DNA of 64,000 nt from CAVUPF01 sp963743285 (GTDB lineage: Bacteria > Actinomycetota > Thermoleophilia > Solirubrobacterales > 70-9): the NCBI GenBank assembly GCA_963743285.1, contig CAVUPF010000008.1, positions 1-64,000 of the forward strand, in the 5' to 3' direction. The stretch's first letter is position 1. The number at the start of each line of letters is the position of its first letter. This document shows positions 26,687 through 35,194 of the stretch, piece after piece. Under the pieces are notes generated by a model. The model did no database searches. It saw only the letters and a list, made by a program, of their open reading frames with translations, and was not told the DNA's origin. Both the position numbers and the translations under genes were made by a program.

Positions 26687-26808
26687 GAGGCGGTTGGAGC
26701 GAGCGGCCCGGCCCGCTGCTTCGCTCCTTCGCCCGATTTTGCCCCCTGGGAGGGGGCGGGCGCGGAAGCGAAGAGCCGGCCCGCCTGGCCCCGGAAGGAG
26801 GAATGCCG

Positions 26809-27066
26809 ATGAACAACGTCAGCCTCTTCGGCACCCTTGACTGCGAGATCGAGCTGCTCGGCATGCCGGGCCGCGACGTCTGCGAGTTCTGACTCGCAGT
26901 CCATGGCCACCGCGACAAGCACACCCTCTACGTCAAGGTGACCACCTGCCGCGGCCTCGCCGAGCGCCTCGCCGCCGAGCTACATCAGGGCGATCAGGTC
27001 GCCGTATCCGGCCACTCCGATCCGAACCTTGGCCCGGCCAGCGCCGTCTCTACCGCCACCCTGTGA
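26809..27066 (+). pseudogene. Single-stranded-DNA-binding-protein-like gene with an in-frame TGA
   Basis: ATG 26809 has AAGGAGGA ~7 nt upstream. The frame reads MNNVSLFGTLDCEIELLG, PGRDVCEF, then TGA at 26890-26892, and continues in the same frame LAVHGHRDKHTLYVKVTTCR, GLAERLAAELHQGDQVAVSG to TGA 27064-27066. These are the OB-fold blocks of short SSB-like proteins, where FRLAV is expected; a CGA-to-TGA change explains the stop. Without readthrough only 27 residues are made. Length is ~85 codons, shorter than housekeeping SSB, so this was probably an accessory copy. Confidence 0.75.
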
Positions 27067-27175
27067 TCGCGCGCGACGCTCAGCTCGCCGCTGCCGAGGA
27101 GGGTAGGCACGCGGACGACGCTGATCTGGCGACGGAGGATGCGTGATCCTCCGCGTGTCCGCCTATCCTCAGCAC

Positions 27176-27607
27176 ATGGCCCCCCAGCTCTCCGATGCCC
27201 TCGCTGCCGCGGCGCTCAACGAGACCGAGCGCCGCGTCGTCGAACGCCTTCTGGTCCGCTTGCGCGAGAAGTTGGGCCCCGACCTGCTCGCCGTCTGGCT
27301 CTACGGCTCCCGCGCCCGCGGCGAGGCCGACCCGGAGGAGATGGACCCCGACCTGCGCTCCGACATCGACCTGCTCGCCATCGTTGACCCTGCTCAGGAT
27401 GTCGAGGAGGCCCGCTGGTGGGTGCTCCCGATGGTCGAAGCGGAGGCCGACGCCGAGAGCGACAGCCCCGTTTACTACTCGCTGCGGATCTTCGACGCCG
27501 AGTGGCTGCGCGGTCGCCGCGAGATCCGCTCCTTCTTCATCCAGGAGGTCGACCGCGACAAGCGCGTCCTTGCCGGCGGTGAGTTAGAGGCAGGGGAGTA
27601 CCGATGA
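27176..27607 (+). CDS. MNT-type nucleotidyltransferase (antitoxin of MNT/HEPN module)
   Basis: 143 residues from ATG 27176; TATCCT lies 6 nt upstream, and the longer GTG 27143 frame would overlap this promoter box. The core motif is LLAVWLYGSRARGEADPEEM followed by SDIDLLAIVDPA (GSxxRG...SDxDL). In MntA/HepT systems this enzyme adds AMP to the HEPN toxin to silence it. The stop overlaps the HEPN start (ATGA), so the pair is coupled. The order MNT then HEPN and tight overlap are typical. Confidence 0.88.
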   Translation: MAPQLSDALAAAALNETERRVVERLLVRLREKLGPDLLAVWLYGSRARGEADPEEMDPDLRSDIDLLAIVDPAQDVEEARWWVLPMVEAEADAESDSPVYYSLRIFDAEWLRGRREIRSFFIQEVDRDKRVLAGGELEAGEYR

Positions 27608-27978
27608 GCCCCCGTTCGGAGGAGTTCTTCGAACAGGCCCGCGAGCGGTTTGCCGCTGCGCGCGACGCGCTGGCTGCAGGCCACCGCGGCGTTGCCGTCA
27701 GCGTCGCCTACTACTCGATGCTTTATGCGGCCCGGGCGACGCTCTCCGAGGACGACGAGAACGCCCCCAGCCACCGCGGCACGTGGAACCTCTTCCGGAT
27801 CAAATACGTGACTACCAATGCCTTCGATGCTGGGCTCTTCACCCTGGCTCAGCATGCCCAGGTCGCCCGCGAGGGCGGCGACTACCAGGCCGTCACCCCG
27901 AGCGAGGAGGAAGCCGAGCGCTACGTCGCCGGTGCCGGTGACTTCCTTGCCGCCGTCGAACAGATGCTCGCGGACTAG
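27604..27978 (+). CDS. HEPN-domain toxin of the MNT/HEPN module
   Basis: 124 residues from ATG 27604. Four-helix HEPN fold: FFEQARERFAAARDALAAGH, VAVSVAYYSMLYAARATLSE, SHRGTWNLFRIKYV and AERYVAGAGDFLAAVEQMLA. The SxYYxMxxAARA helix followed by SHRG is the pattern of HEPN partners of MNT proteins. HEPN toxins are RNases controlled by AMPylation. All parts are intact. Downstream (27979-28061) a palindrome AACAACGTTGTT sits at 27990-28001, next to IS481 debris. Confidence 0.85.
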   Translation: MSPRSEEFFEQARERFAAARDALAAGHRGVAVSVAYYSMLYAARATLSEDDENAPSHRGTWNLFRIKYVTTNAFDAGLFTLAQHAQVAREGGDYQAVTPSEEEAERYVAGAGDFLAAVEQMLAD

Positions 27979-28061
27979 CTGTAGTTCCAAACAACGTTGT
28001 TCATCCGGGCCTCCTTGGAGGCTGGGGGTGTCTACGCCACCAGCAACAAGGAGGACACCGG

Positions 28062-28270
28062 ATGAAGTTGCACGCTAATGTCCCCTTCGGCCCGAAGGGG
28101 AGACTGACGATGGTCAGGCGGGTTACCGAGCGAGCGCACCTGCTCGAAGTGGACCACCCGCTACCGCGCCGAAGGGGAGGCGGGCCTTGAGGACCGCAGC
28201 TCGACACCGCACCTGATCCCCAGCCGCACACCTGAGGATCGCCTCGAGGCGATCGCCGCCCTGCGCCGGC
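28062..28270 (+). pseudogene. IS481-family transposase fragment (N-terminal, internally deleted)
   Basis: ATG 28062 follows AAGGAGG. The first frame gives MKLHANVPFGPKGRLTMVRR, the start of IS481 transposases. After losing the helix-turn-helix the sense continues in another frame as KWTTRYRAEGEAGLEDRSST, HLIPSRTPEDRLEAIAALRR. The DDE core is absent: the sequence changes abruptly at ~28270 to the tail of an unrelated gene. A dead insertion-sequence remnant. Confidence 0.8.
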
Positions 28271-28669
28271 GTCCTGGCGGGGACGGGTCAGAAGATCGCC
28301 GCGGTCTGCACCGCTGGCGTTGCGACCACGGCGACCTGCCTGGCGACGGGCCTCGTCGGGCCGGGGATCTCGCAGGCGCCGGCGCCACCAAGCACACCTT
28401 CTGCCCCCGAACCGAAGCCCGCGGAGGCGCCCGAACCCAGCTCCAGCTCCTCTCAGGCTTCCGAACCCGGCTCCACACCGGCGCCGAGTGAGACCCCGAC
28501 GCAGCAGGGCCAGGCCGAGTTCGGGATCGAACACAGCTCACCGCCGGCCTCCGAATCAGCGCCGGCTCCCGAGGCATCGACAGCGAGCTCAGGCTCTTCT
28601 TCGTCTGGCAGCGGCTCGGGCTCCGGCGCCGCCAAGGGCGGCACCGAGTCCTTCGGCTTTCAGAAGTGA
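28271..28669 (+). pseudogene. 3' end of a single-pass membrane protein with Pro/Ser linker and EFGF-type tail
   Basis: The frame ending at TGA 28667-28669 has a hydrophobic segment AAVCTAGVATTATCLATGLV, then a long Pro/Ser/Glu linker, a Gly/Ser stretch and the C-terminus GTESFGFQK. No start is present because the IS481 fragment joins directly upstream. The final block resembles the end of the intact protein at 35195 (REQFGFER), and the linker holds a second AEFGIEH. Probably the tail of a membrane-anchored regulator; the lost N-terminus prevents naming it. Confidence 0.55.
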
Positions 28670-28813
28670 GCCCGCGCACCTCTCACCAGCGCGCTTTGCC
28701 GGCTTCAGACCGCCACGCCGCAGGCAACCGGCGAGCCGCGCGCTCTCTCTGCGCTCGCCGGGCACAATCTTGCCGGCGGCGTGGAGACCAAGGCAAGGCG
28801 CGGGTTCTGATTT

Positions 28814-28841
28814 CGACACACTTCGATGTATAGTGGTGTCG
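28814..28841 (+). promoter_or_regulatory. Operator/promoter of the second VapBC module
   Basis: CGACAC (28814-28819) and GTGTCG (28836-28841) form an inverted repeat around the -10 box TATAGT (28829-28834). The GTG start follows 6 nt after the box, so the transcript is probably leaderless and VapB bound here would cover the promoter. Confidence 0.55.
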
Positions 28842-29101
28842 TGAGTAGAACGCAGATCTATCTCGGCGAGGAGGAGCTGGCGCTCTTGGAGCGTGCATCG
28901 CGCGCCACGGGCGCCTCACGCTCGGAGTTGATCCGCCGCGCGGTTCGTGCCACCTTCGGCGAGCGCACGAAAGCCGAGCGGCTGGCGGCGCTCGAGGCGA
29001 GCGCCGGCTCGTGGAGCGGCCGTCGACTCGGCGGTGCCGACTATGTGGACGCGATGCGCGGCGACCTGAACGAGCGTCTGCGCCGCCCCGACGTCGTGTG
29101 A
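28841..29101 (+). CDS. vapB: Ribbon-helix-helix antitoxin (second VapBC module)
   Basis: 86 residues from GTG 28841; the ATG at 28826 lies on the promoter and is rejected. The fold is plain: strand SRTQIYLGEEELALLERASR, helix ATGASRSELIRRAVRATFGE, then the toxin-binding region ERLAALEASAGSWSGRR and DYVDAMRGDLNERL. CopG/RHH antitoxins dimerise on palindromic DNA, here CGACAC/GTGTCG. vapC starts inside its stop codon region (GTGTGA). Confidence 0.88.
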   Translation: MSRTQIYLGEEELALLERASRATGASRSELIRRAVRATFGERTKAERLAALEASAGSWSGRRLGGADYVDAMRGDLNERLRRPDVV

Positions 29102-29475
29102 AGCTGATCGACACGAGCGTCGCGGTCGACCACCTGCGCGGCGCGCAGCCCGCGGTCGATCTCCTGCAGCGCCTCGCCGATCAGGACGAGCCGCTGCTCG
29201 CCAGCGAGGTCGTGCGCTTCGAGCTCCTCGCCGGTGTGCGAGACGATGAGGTCGAGGCGCTGGAGCAGTTCTTCTCGGCGCTCTCGTGGGTCTTCGTGGG
29301 GGAGGAGATCACTCGAAGGGCCGCCGCGCTCGCCCGAAGCCATCGGCGCGCCTACAGCGGCATCGACGATGTCGACTACCTGATCGCCGCCACCGCGCTC
29401 CTGCTCGACGCCGAGTTGCTGACGACCAATGCATGCCACTTTCCCATGCTCGCCGGGCTCCAGGCCGCCTACTGA
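29098..29475 (+). CDS. vapC: VapC-type PIN-domain ribonuclease toxin (second module)
   Basis: 125 residues from GTG 29098, overlapping vapB by four bases. PIN residues in order: KLIDTSVAVDHLRG (Asp), SEVVRFELLAGV (Glu), YSGIDDVDYLIAATALLLDA (Asp) and LLTTNACHFPML (final Asn in place of the more usual Asp). The spacing fits a compact VapC RNase. No lesions are visible, so the module is probably functional. Confidence 0.9.
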   Translation: MKLIDTSVAVDHLRGAQPAVDLLQRLADQDEPLLASEVVRFELLAGVRDDEVEALEQFFSALSWVFVGEEITRRAAALARSHRRAYSGIDDVDYLIAATALLLDAELLTTNACHFPMLAGLQAAY

Positions 29476-30004
29476 GCTCGGTTGGGCCACCCCTGTCACC
29501 TACCCACAACCATCGCCCAGAACGCCACCCGGAGCAGATCGGGATGGTATGACAGATCAGGGATCGCATTTCAGCCGGACATCTCAGGCAGCTCGTTCTG
29601 GTCCACCGTGGCCAAGATTCATCCGACCCACGCTTGATCTGTGGTCAGGTGGCCCCGAAATCAAGATACGCTGCGGTCGGCCGTTATCGACGACGAGGGT
29701 GCGACGGCAAACCGATGCCCGCCCCACGAGCAGCTCAACCTGCTGGATGCCGATCGCGGAGGGCTTGGAGGCGCGCTCAGCGTGGCGCTGCCCTGGCGAT
29801 CGTCCTGCTCAGCGGCGACTGCGCGAGCCGCAGGTCATGCGTCTTGCGAAAGCCCGGGCGTGCTCGCCGATGGCATCTGCACGTTCACCTTTATGCAGAG
29901 GAAGCCAGTCGGAGCTCGCTGCCGGAAGGCTGGACCGGCCAAGCCTCGCATCGAGCGCCTGAAACGACCCCTCAGATAGTCGTCGTAGTGATCGACTGCT
30001 TGGC
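29476..30004. other. 529-bp stretch without a recognisable gene
   Basis: Several overlapping open frames cross this region but none has a start signal, domain or consistent codon pattern. One frame near the right end (ADGICTFTF) could be debris of the gene that preceded the cyclophilin remnant. Confidence 0.35.
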
Positions 30005-30428
30005 ATGGTGAAGACAAATTGCGGCCGCTTCAAGATCAGGCTAGATCCGCGACGCTCTCCGGTGATAGTGAACTCGTTTGCTTATCTGGTTCGCTCAGGT
30101 TTCTATGACGGCTTGCAGTTCTATCGCGTTGGCCCTAACTCCGCTATCCAAGGGGAGACCCAAGGGGAAATGGGACCGGCGGGCCCGGCTACCACGTCGT
30201 CGAACCGCCGCCCCCCGACTTCCATATCGACCTGGCACGGTCGCGATGGGGAACTCTGCCGGGGAGCCCCGAGGCTGGGTCGGCAGCAACTTTTTCGTGG
30301 TCGTCGACCAAGGTGGCGGGATTTCGCCAAGGTACGCAGTCTTGGCAGGCCGAATCAGATCAGGTATGGCGACCATCAGGCGAATCAAGGGAGTGCATCC
30401 GGACCAGCTGGGCGACCCTCCCCTATGA
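30005..30428 (+). pseudogene. Cyclophilin-type peptidyl-prolyl isomerase, frameshifted
   Basis: The first frame reads VKTNCGRFKIRLDPRRSPVI, VNSFAYLVRSGFYDGLQFYR, the N-terminal half of a bacterial cyclophilin. After GPAG the sense moves to YHVVEPPPPDF and then to VAMGNSAGEPRGWVGSNFFV, VVDQGGGISPRYAVLAGRI and MATIRRIKGV. At least two frame changes are needed to join them. The catalytic Arg region (FHR in family members) reads FYRV here, so activity would be doubtful even if repaired. PPIases help fold secreted proteins; this one lies directly before a large secreted-protein gene. Confidence 0.75.
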
Positions 30429-30435
30429 TCGTACG

Positions 30436-32394
30436 GTGCCCACTATCCTCCTCACGGAAGGCAGCCGTGGCTGCCGCGACCCGATCAAAACCACATCCAA
30501 AGGGCTGCGCCGGCTAGGCATCCTCTGCGGGGTCATGCTGGCGGCATCCTTCCTCTTGGCGCTGAGCAGCCCGGATGCCCACGCCTCCGGAATGCTGGGG
30601 CCACCGCCGGAAAATCTTGAACAGACCTACTACGGCGAAATCACGGCGTCCAGTCATGTCATTCACGCTGGGGAAGAAATAACATTCACAGAGTCGCCCA
30701 AGCTTGAAGGAACGTTTCAGGGATGGGGTTACGAAGAACCGGTCAACTTCCCAGGCTATGTAAAAGGCTGCACAAAGACAAGTGTCAGCTGCAGCTTCAG
30801 GGAAGAATATGGCTACCCATACCCCGCACCTGGCAAGCCCACGAATTGGGTGATCTACGGGGCCGGGTTTTGCGGCTTCTTTGGCTGCGCAAACTATGAC
30901 ACCTACTACTACACGTTGGGCACGGCATCTATTAGCGGCCATGTGCTCGAAGGCTCAGGCAGACCCGTGCCAGACGCGACCGTGTCCATAGCGGGCCCAG
31001 AAGGAACCAGCGCGGAGACCAATGAAGCCGGCTTCTACACGGCATCTCTGGGACAGGCGGGCAACTACAAAGTCAGCGTCTCTGAATCAGGGGGTGTTGA
31101 AGGCATAACAGTCAAGGAATGCTCGGGGAAGACCGAAGGCAATGCCTGCGAAATCGAACTCGAATACGGCTCCACCACCGCCAGCTTCACGGCGGTAACA
31201 AAACCGTCAGGCGTCTCGATCTCCTCCGGCAACGCGGTGCCTGAGCCCGGCACCGGGAGTGTGCCGGCTACCTTCACGATCAACCTGCCAAGCCCACAGT
31301 CTGAACCTGTCACGGTTGACTATAAGACCGCGGATGGCACCGCGACCGCAGCGGCGAATGACTACACGCCGGTCCCGGATGGTTCGGTGACGATCCCGGC
31401 CGGCGAAACCAGCGCCGAAATCCAGGTGCTGGTCGACGATGGCTCTGGTCAGGCCAGTGCGCCGACCGAGAGCTTCGAAGTGGAATTGACGAGCACCGGC
31501 TCCTCGGGCCTTGAAATCAGCCCCAGGGAGGGGTCGGCGTTCGCCCTGATCGAAGTTCCCGGCCTGCATGGCTCGGTCTATGACCTGAAGGGCAACGGCC
31601 TCGAAAATGTGCCATTGAAGCTGAGCGGCACCGCGAGCTCGGGAGCGACGATCTCGCGCACCCTGAGCACCAACACCGCGGGCGGCTACCAGGTAAACGT
31701 CGACCCCGGCACCTACACCCTCGCGCCCAACGGCGACCCTCCGAGCGAACCAGCCGGGCTCGAATACGGCGCCAATCCCTGTCCGGGCAGCTCCGTCAAA
31801 GGCACCTGCACCGGGATCGTCCTCACCACCGGGTTCGCGACGGCGTCCTTTACATATGGCTGCGGCGCCAACCTCGAACTCAACAGGGTCAGCTACGGGG
31901 TCGAACACACCCATGGCGCTCGCATCAACACCCCGGTGACGCTCGTCGGGAAGGGCTTTTGTGCAGGGATGTCGGTCCAGTTCGGCAATGCGAAGGCGGT
32001 GGTCAGCCCGCCGCCGGAATCGATTGGCCCTGGCGGAACCTCGGTCGAAGTCACGGTCCCACGGCTGGCCACCAGCGGAACCCTGAGCGTCACCTCTGGG
32101 GGTAAGACGAAAAGCCTCTCGGAAACCTTCGCGGTGGACTCCTTCCGCGACACCGACGCCTTCGGCTTTGAAAACTTCGACGCCCCACCGACGCTCGCCG
32201 ACTTTCTGCACACCTTCGGCGTGCAGAACACGATGCAGCCCTTGGTGATCAACGTCTGCCCCGGGGGCCACTGTCCGACCACCGAGCTGGTTCCCACCCA
32301 GGCAGCGCTCGACGCCTACGCCAACCTGAGCAAAGACTTCGGCGGCGGCGTCTGCTGGGGCTGGGATTTCGAGGCCCAGCGCCTCTCATACTAA
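30436..32394 (+). CDS. Secreted surface protein with Calx-beta domain, 5' part of an IS-interrupted gene
   Basis: A signal segment is present (LGILCGVMLAASFLLALSSP then DAHASG). The listed GTG start is a reasonable choice because the frame upstream belongs to the cyclophilin remnant; it is uncertain. Domains: unknown N-terminal region with four Cys; carboxypeptidase-regulatory-like ASISGHVLEGSGRPVPDATV; Calx-beta (VTVDYKTADGTATAAANDYT, VTIPAGETSAEIQVLVDD, ESFEVELTS); a second regulatory-like domain GLHGSVYDLKGNGLENVPLK; and an IPT/TIG-like unit (RINTPVTLVGKGFCAGMSVQ). The frame stops at TAA 32392-32394, exactly where an IS630-type element begins. The rest continues from ~33480 to 35071. Confidence 0.8.
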   Translation: MPTILLTEGSRGCRDPIKTTSKGLRRLGILCGVMLAASFLLALSSPDAHASGMLGPPPENLEQTYYGEITASSHVIHAGEEITFTESPKLEGTFQGWGYEEPVNFPGYVKGCTKTSVSCSFREEYGYPYPAPGKPTNWVIYGAGFCGFFGCANYDTYYYTLGTASISGHVLEGSGRPVPDATVSIAGPEGTSAETNEAGFYTASLGQAGNYKVSVSESGGVEGITVKECSGKTEGNACEIELEYGSTTASFTAVTKPSGVSISSGNAVPEPGTGSVPATFTINLPSPQSEPVTVDYKTADGTATAAANDYTPVPDGSVTIPAGETSAEIQVLVDDGSGQASAPTESFEVELTSTGSSGLEISPREGSAFALIEVPGLHGSVYDLKGNGLENVPLKLSGTASSGATISRTLSTNTAGGYQVNVDPGTYTLAPNGDPPSEPAGLEYGANPCPGSSVKGTCTGIVLTTGFATASFTYGCGANLELNRVSYGVEHTHGARINTPVTLVGKGFCAGMSVQFGNAKAVVSPPPESIGPGGTSVEVTVPRLATSGTLSVTSGGKTKSLSETFAVDSFRDTDAFGFENFDAPPTLADFLHTFGVQNTMQPLVINVCPGGHCPTTELVPTQAALDAYANLSKDFGGGVCWGWDFEAQRLSY

Positions 32395-32912
32395 TCCTCA
32401 ACCAAGTTGAGTGACGCTGTTATCCAGGGATGACTTGTGAGGGACTGAATCGTGGGGCGGTCCGCTTCCAGGGCGCACAGCTCCTCGGCGAGGTCGTCCT
32501 CGACCTCGCCGAGGCTCTCGTAGGCTTTGTTGGCAAAGCGCCGCTCGCGGATCAGGTCCCAGAGCTGCTCGGTGGGGTTCAGCTCGGGGCTGTAGGGCGG
32601 CAGGGTGAGGATGCGGATGTTCCCGGGCAGCGACAGCTCTGTGGCGGTGTGCGATCCGGCTCCGTCGCAGACCAGGACGATCAGCTCATCGGGGTGGCGC
32701 TTGGAGACCTCCGCCGCGAAGTGCTCAAAGCACTCGCTATGCATGGTGGGCATGATCAGCGAGCAAAGCGCCCCGTCGTTGGGGCACACCGCGCCGTAGG
32801 CGTAGGTGTACTCGCGCACCGTCTGGCAGTCCACCACGGGACGCACGCCGGGCGGCGCCCAGCAGCGCACCGGGCGGTTCATGCGCCCGAAGCGCGCCTC
32901 GTCCATGAACAT
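32391..32912 (-). CDS. IS630-type transposase, catalytic (DDE) part
   Basis: 173 residues. The catalytic triad is visible: MFMDEARFGRMNRP (first Asp), IVLVCDGAGSHTATEL (second Asp) and PPYSPELNPTEQLWDLIRER (Glu), the signature spacing of the DDE_3 fold. The frame extends upstream as LPQLLASARADDRRPLRL before its first Met, sequence that belongs to the same protein as ORF A. It is offset from ORF A by one base, so expression as a full transposase needs a -1 shift. Confidence 0.88.
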   Translation of the reverse strand: MFMDEARFGRMNRPVRCWAPPGVRPVVDCQTVREYTYAYGAVCPNDGALCSLIMPTMHSECFEHFAAEVSKRHPDELIVLVCDGAGSHTATELSLPGNIRILTLPPYSPELNPTEQLWDLIRERRFANKAYESLGEVEDDLAEELCALEADRPTIQSLTSHPWITASLNLVED

Positions 32913-32917
32913 CAGCC

Positions 32918-33475
32918 TCAGCGGGCGCCGATCGTCCGCCCGGGCGGACGCCAGGAGCTGCGGGAGGTTTCCTTGAACGCCTCCTGGCGAGCGGGATCGG
33001 CTTCGGGGTGCCGCGGCCGCGGCACCACCTTGCGCCAGCCGTGGCGGGCGAGGATCCGGTAGAGCGTCGCAGGGGAGGCCGGCCTGCCGGCCCGCCGTGC
33101 CAGCTCGCCCGCCATCGCCGCGGCGCTCACCATCTGCCCCTGGCGGGCAGCCGCCTCGAAGTGGGCGACGAACTCGGCCTCCTGGGCCTCGGTGAGGACC
33201 CCGCCGCGGCGCCCACCCCAGCGATCGGTGTGAAGCGTGCTCTCACCGTCCTTGAGGAATTCCGCCTTGCGTCGATAGACGCTGCTGCGGGTGATGCCAA
33301 CCGCCTCCGCGACATCCTGAGCCTCCCACCCCAGGGCCAGGAGACGGATGCACGTTATCCGCGAGCGCTCGCGGGCCGAGAGCCTGTTGTCGGCCAGCAA
33401 CTCGTCCATACGCTCGAGGGTGCCTTCTGGGAACGCAATCGAAGTAGCCATACCACCGAAGTTCGACCTCCCCAC
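32918..33475 (-). CDS. IS630-type transposase, N-terminal DNA-binding part
   Basis: 185 residues. Helix-turn-helix regions: RSRITCIRLLALGWEAQDVA with EAVGITRSSVYRRKAEFLKD, and a second winged part VSAAAMAGELARRAGRPASP with ATLYRILARHGWRKVVPRPR. The last 16 or so residues after QEAFKE are out of frame relative to the transposase family. A possible slippery site AAGGAAACC lies at about 32966-32974; a -1 slip there gives NLPQLLASARADD and joins the DDE ORF. Either a programmed frameshift or a one-base deletion. Confidence 0.85.
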   Translation of the reverse strand: MGRSNFGGMATSIAFPEGTLERMDELLADNRLSARERSRITCIRLLALGWEAQDVAEAVGITRSSVYRRKAEFLKDGESTLHTDRWGGRRGGVLTEAQEAEFVAHFEAAARQGQMVSAAAMAGELARRAGRPASPATLYRILARHGWRKVVPRPRHPEADPARQEAFKETSRSSWRPPGRTIGAR

Positions 33476-33479
33476 GCTA

Positions 33480-35071
33480 TCACCTGCCTTGTGTGCGAAG
33501 TGGTATCAGACGGTGGCGATACGCCGCTTTCGAGCATCAGCCCGGAAGCCTCGGTCCCCTGGGACCTCTCCGAATCCCCCGAACTCAAAACCAAGATCAC
33601 GCAGATGCAATGGGCGCAGTACAGCAATCAGGTCAGCGCGATTCAGCGCACCAGCCCGACTCTTCACAACGGCGCCACGATTCTCGCTGAAGTCAGCGCG
33701 GCCCTCCAAGGCGGGGTCGAGGCCGGCTCAAACGGCGTGATGATCGGGATCGAAGCCTATTACAAAAAAACTGGCTGGGAGGGGCATGAGCTGCTTGCCT
33801 ACGACGTCGAACCGCAACCGAACGGCGGCTTTAACATCGACGTCGCCGACCCCAACCAACCGTTCACTGCAAGCGAGAACGCTCCCGACGGCAGCGCCCA
33901 CGCAGCCGTCCTGCAGCGATCGACGATTGCCGTCGGCCCGGGAGGCCGCTGGAGCTATGCCCCGTTGGGCTGGGAAGGCAACTCACGGCGCATCGATATC
34001 GAGCCCTATCCAGCGCTGATCAACGCGATCCATGGCGGCCTGACCTTCTCGCAACCGGGAGCTGGTCGGCTGAAAACGAGTATCGCTCCCGCCACGACGC
34101 TGAGCTCCCTGATCGACCCCGCCGGGCAGGCGGTCGAAATCGAAGAACCATCCGCAGCAAGCGGGGTCGACTTCACCCCGGTGCGAAACGGCAGCGGCCC
34201 TGCCGACTACTCCTTTGAAGGACCGGAAGGCACCTACGCTGAGACCCTCTCCGGCGCCGCTCCGAGCGAGCTGATCAGCACCGACGGGCTGCTCGCCGAC
34301 ATCGAAGCTTCCTCGGGGACCGACGCGGTGAGCTTCGATCCCCAGACCGCGTCGCTCGAATTCGGCCTTGCCGCGAGTCCCGCGATCCCGAGCGCTGAGG
34401 CCTTCAGCTCAAGCGCTCGGGCAAGCAGCGCAGTCGGTAGCGCCTCGCACACCGTCACGCTGTCGTTGGTGGCGACCAGCGCCGCTGCTGAGCGGACGGT
34501 GAAGCTGACCGGCCCAAGCGGCGCCGGCCTGAACTTGGCCTTCACCCACTCCGAGGCGGGCGTCAAGCTGAGCGGCGCCTCGGGGACCTACAGCTTGACT
34601 CTTTCCGCCGCGGGGCAGGCGAGCGCGGTGAAGCTGAAGGTGGGACGCGGCGAGACAGTCACGCTCAAGCCCCGCTGGTCGGCGCTCAGCGGCAAGGGGG
34701 TGATTGTCCAAACACATGGCACTCACGGGCATCCGCGAAGCGAGCTGCTCGGCGATCGGCTGCGCGCCCCCCACGCCACGATCGGGACGATCAAGGATGA
34801 CGGCCGCTCGGTTGGCGTCGGGCTCGACCTTCCATCCCTGGTGAGCGGATCGAGCGTCAACGTGTACGTGACCGTGTTGCGTGGCTCGCGGAAGCTCGCC
34901 CAGCAGAGCGCAGCGCTTCTGCCTGGCGCGCACGCAAGTCACCGCCATCTCCGGCTCAAGCTCCCTTCCACACCGCCGCGTGGCAGCGCGATCGCGGTCC
35001 TCGCCCTCACCCGCAGCGACGCCGGCCCGCCTCAGCTCGCCACCAGCGAGCGCACGATCCACCTGCGCTGA
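33480..35071 (+). CDS. 3' part of the IS-interrupted secreted surface protein
   Basis: The open frame reaches back to 33008 but is real only after the IS end (VVSDGGDTPLSSISPEASVP onward). It continues the gene from 30436. Content: a helical segment (ELKTKITQMQWAQYSNQVSA), DVADPNQPFTASENAPDGSA, a long beta-rich Ser/Ala region (TASLEFGLAASPAIPSAEAF), GETVTLKPRWSALSG and a C-terminal beta-sandwich-like stretch. No sorting motif or basic Cys tail at the end (ATSERTIHLR). Lacking its own signal it cannot be secreted unless the IS leaves. Confidence 0.7.
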
Positions 35072-35194
35072 CCCCAACCCCGGGCCACGGCCTCGACCGG
35101 CCTCGCAACCAAGGCCAAGGCCTCCACTCGCCGACCAACGAGAGGGGTATCGAACCCCGATCACCCCGCGTCTTATCGCCGAAGGAAACGGACG

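Larger units (their letters stand above)
32391..33480 (-). mobile_element. IS630-family insertion sequence inside a surface-protein gene
   Basis: About 1.09 kb containing two minus-strand ORFs that together make an IS630-type transposase. Its ends cannot be placed exactly: IS630 elements insert at TA, and TA occurs at both flanks (around 32390 and 33479), but I could not identify convincing terminal inverted repeats. The interrupted gene's halves at 30436-32394 and ~33480-35071 are otherwise continuous in character. Confidence 0.8.

Noticed and set aside
26890..26892. In-frame TGA in the SSB-like gene as possible selenocysteine or recoding site
   Set aside because: The position is Arg (CGA) in the family pattern, no downstream stem-loop of SECIS type is evident and no selenoprotein context exists; a nonsense mutation is simpler.
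25314..26924. 536-codon minus-strand frame spanning the nested palindrome region
   Set aside because: Crosses the nucleotidyltransferase gene, a non-coding stretch and the SSB-like gene; Arg/Pro/Ser-rich with no domain.
28826..28840. ATG at 28826 as start of the second VapB
   Set aside because: It overlaps the TATAGT box and the operator dyad; the GTG at 28841 begins the conserved RHH strand.
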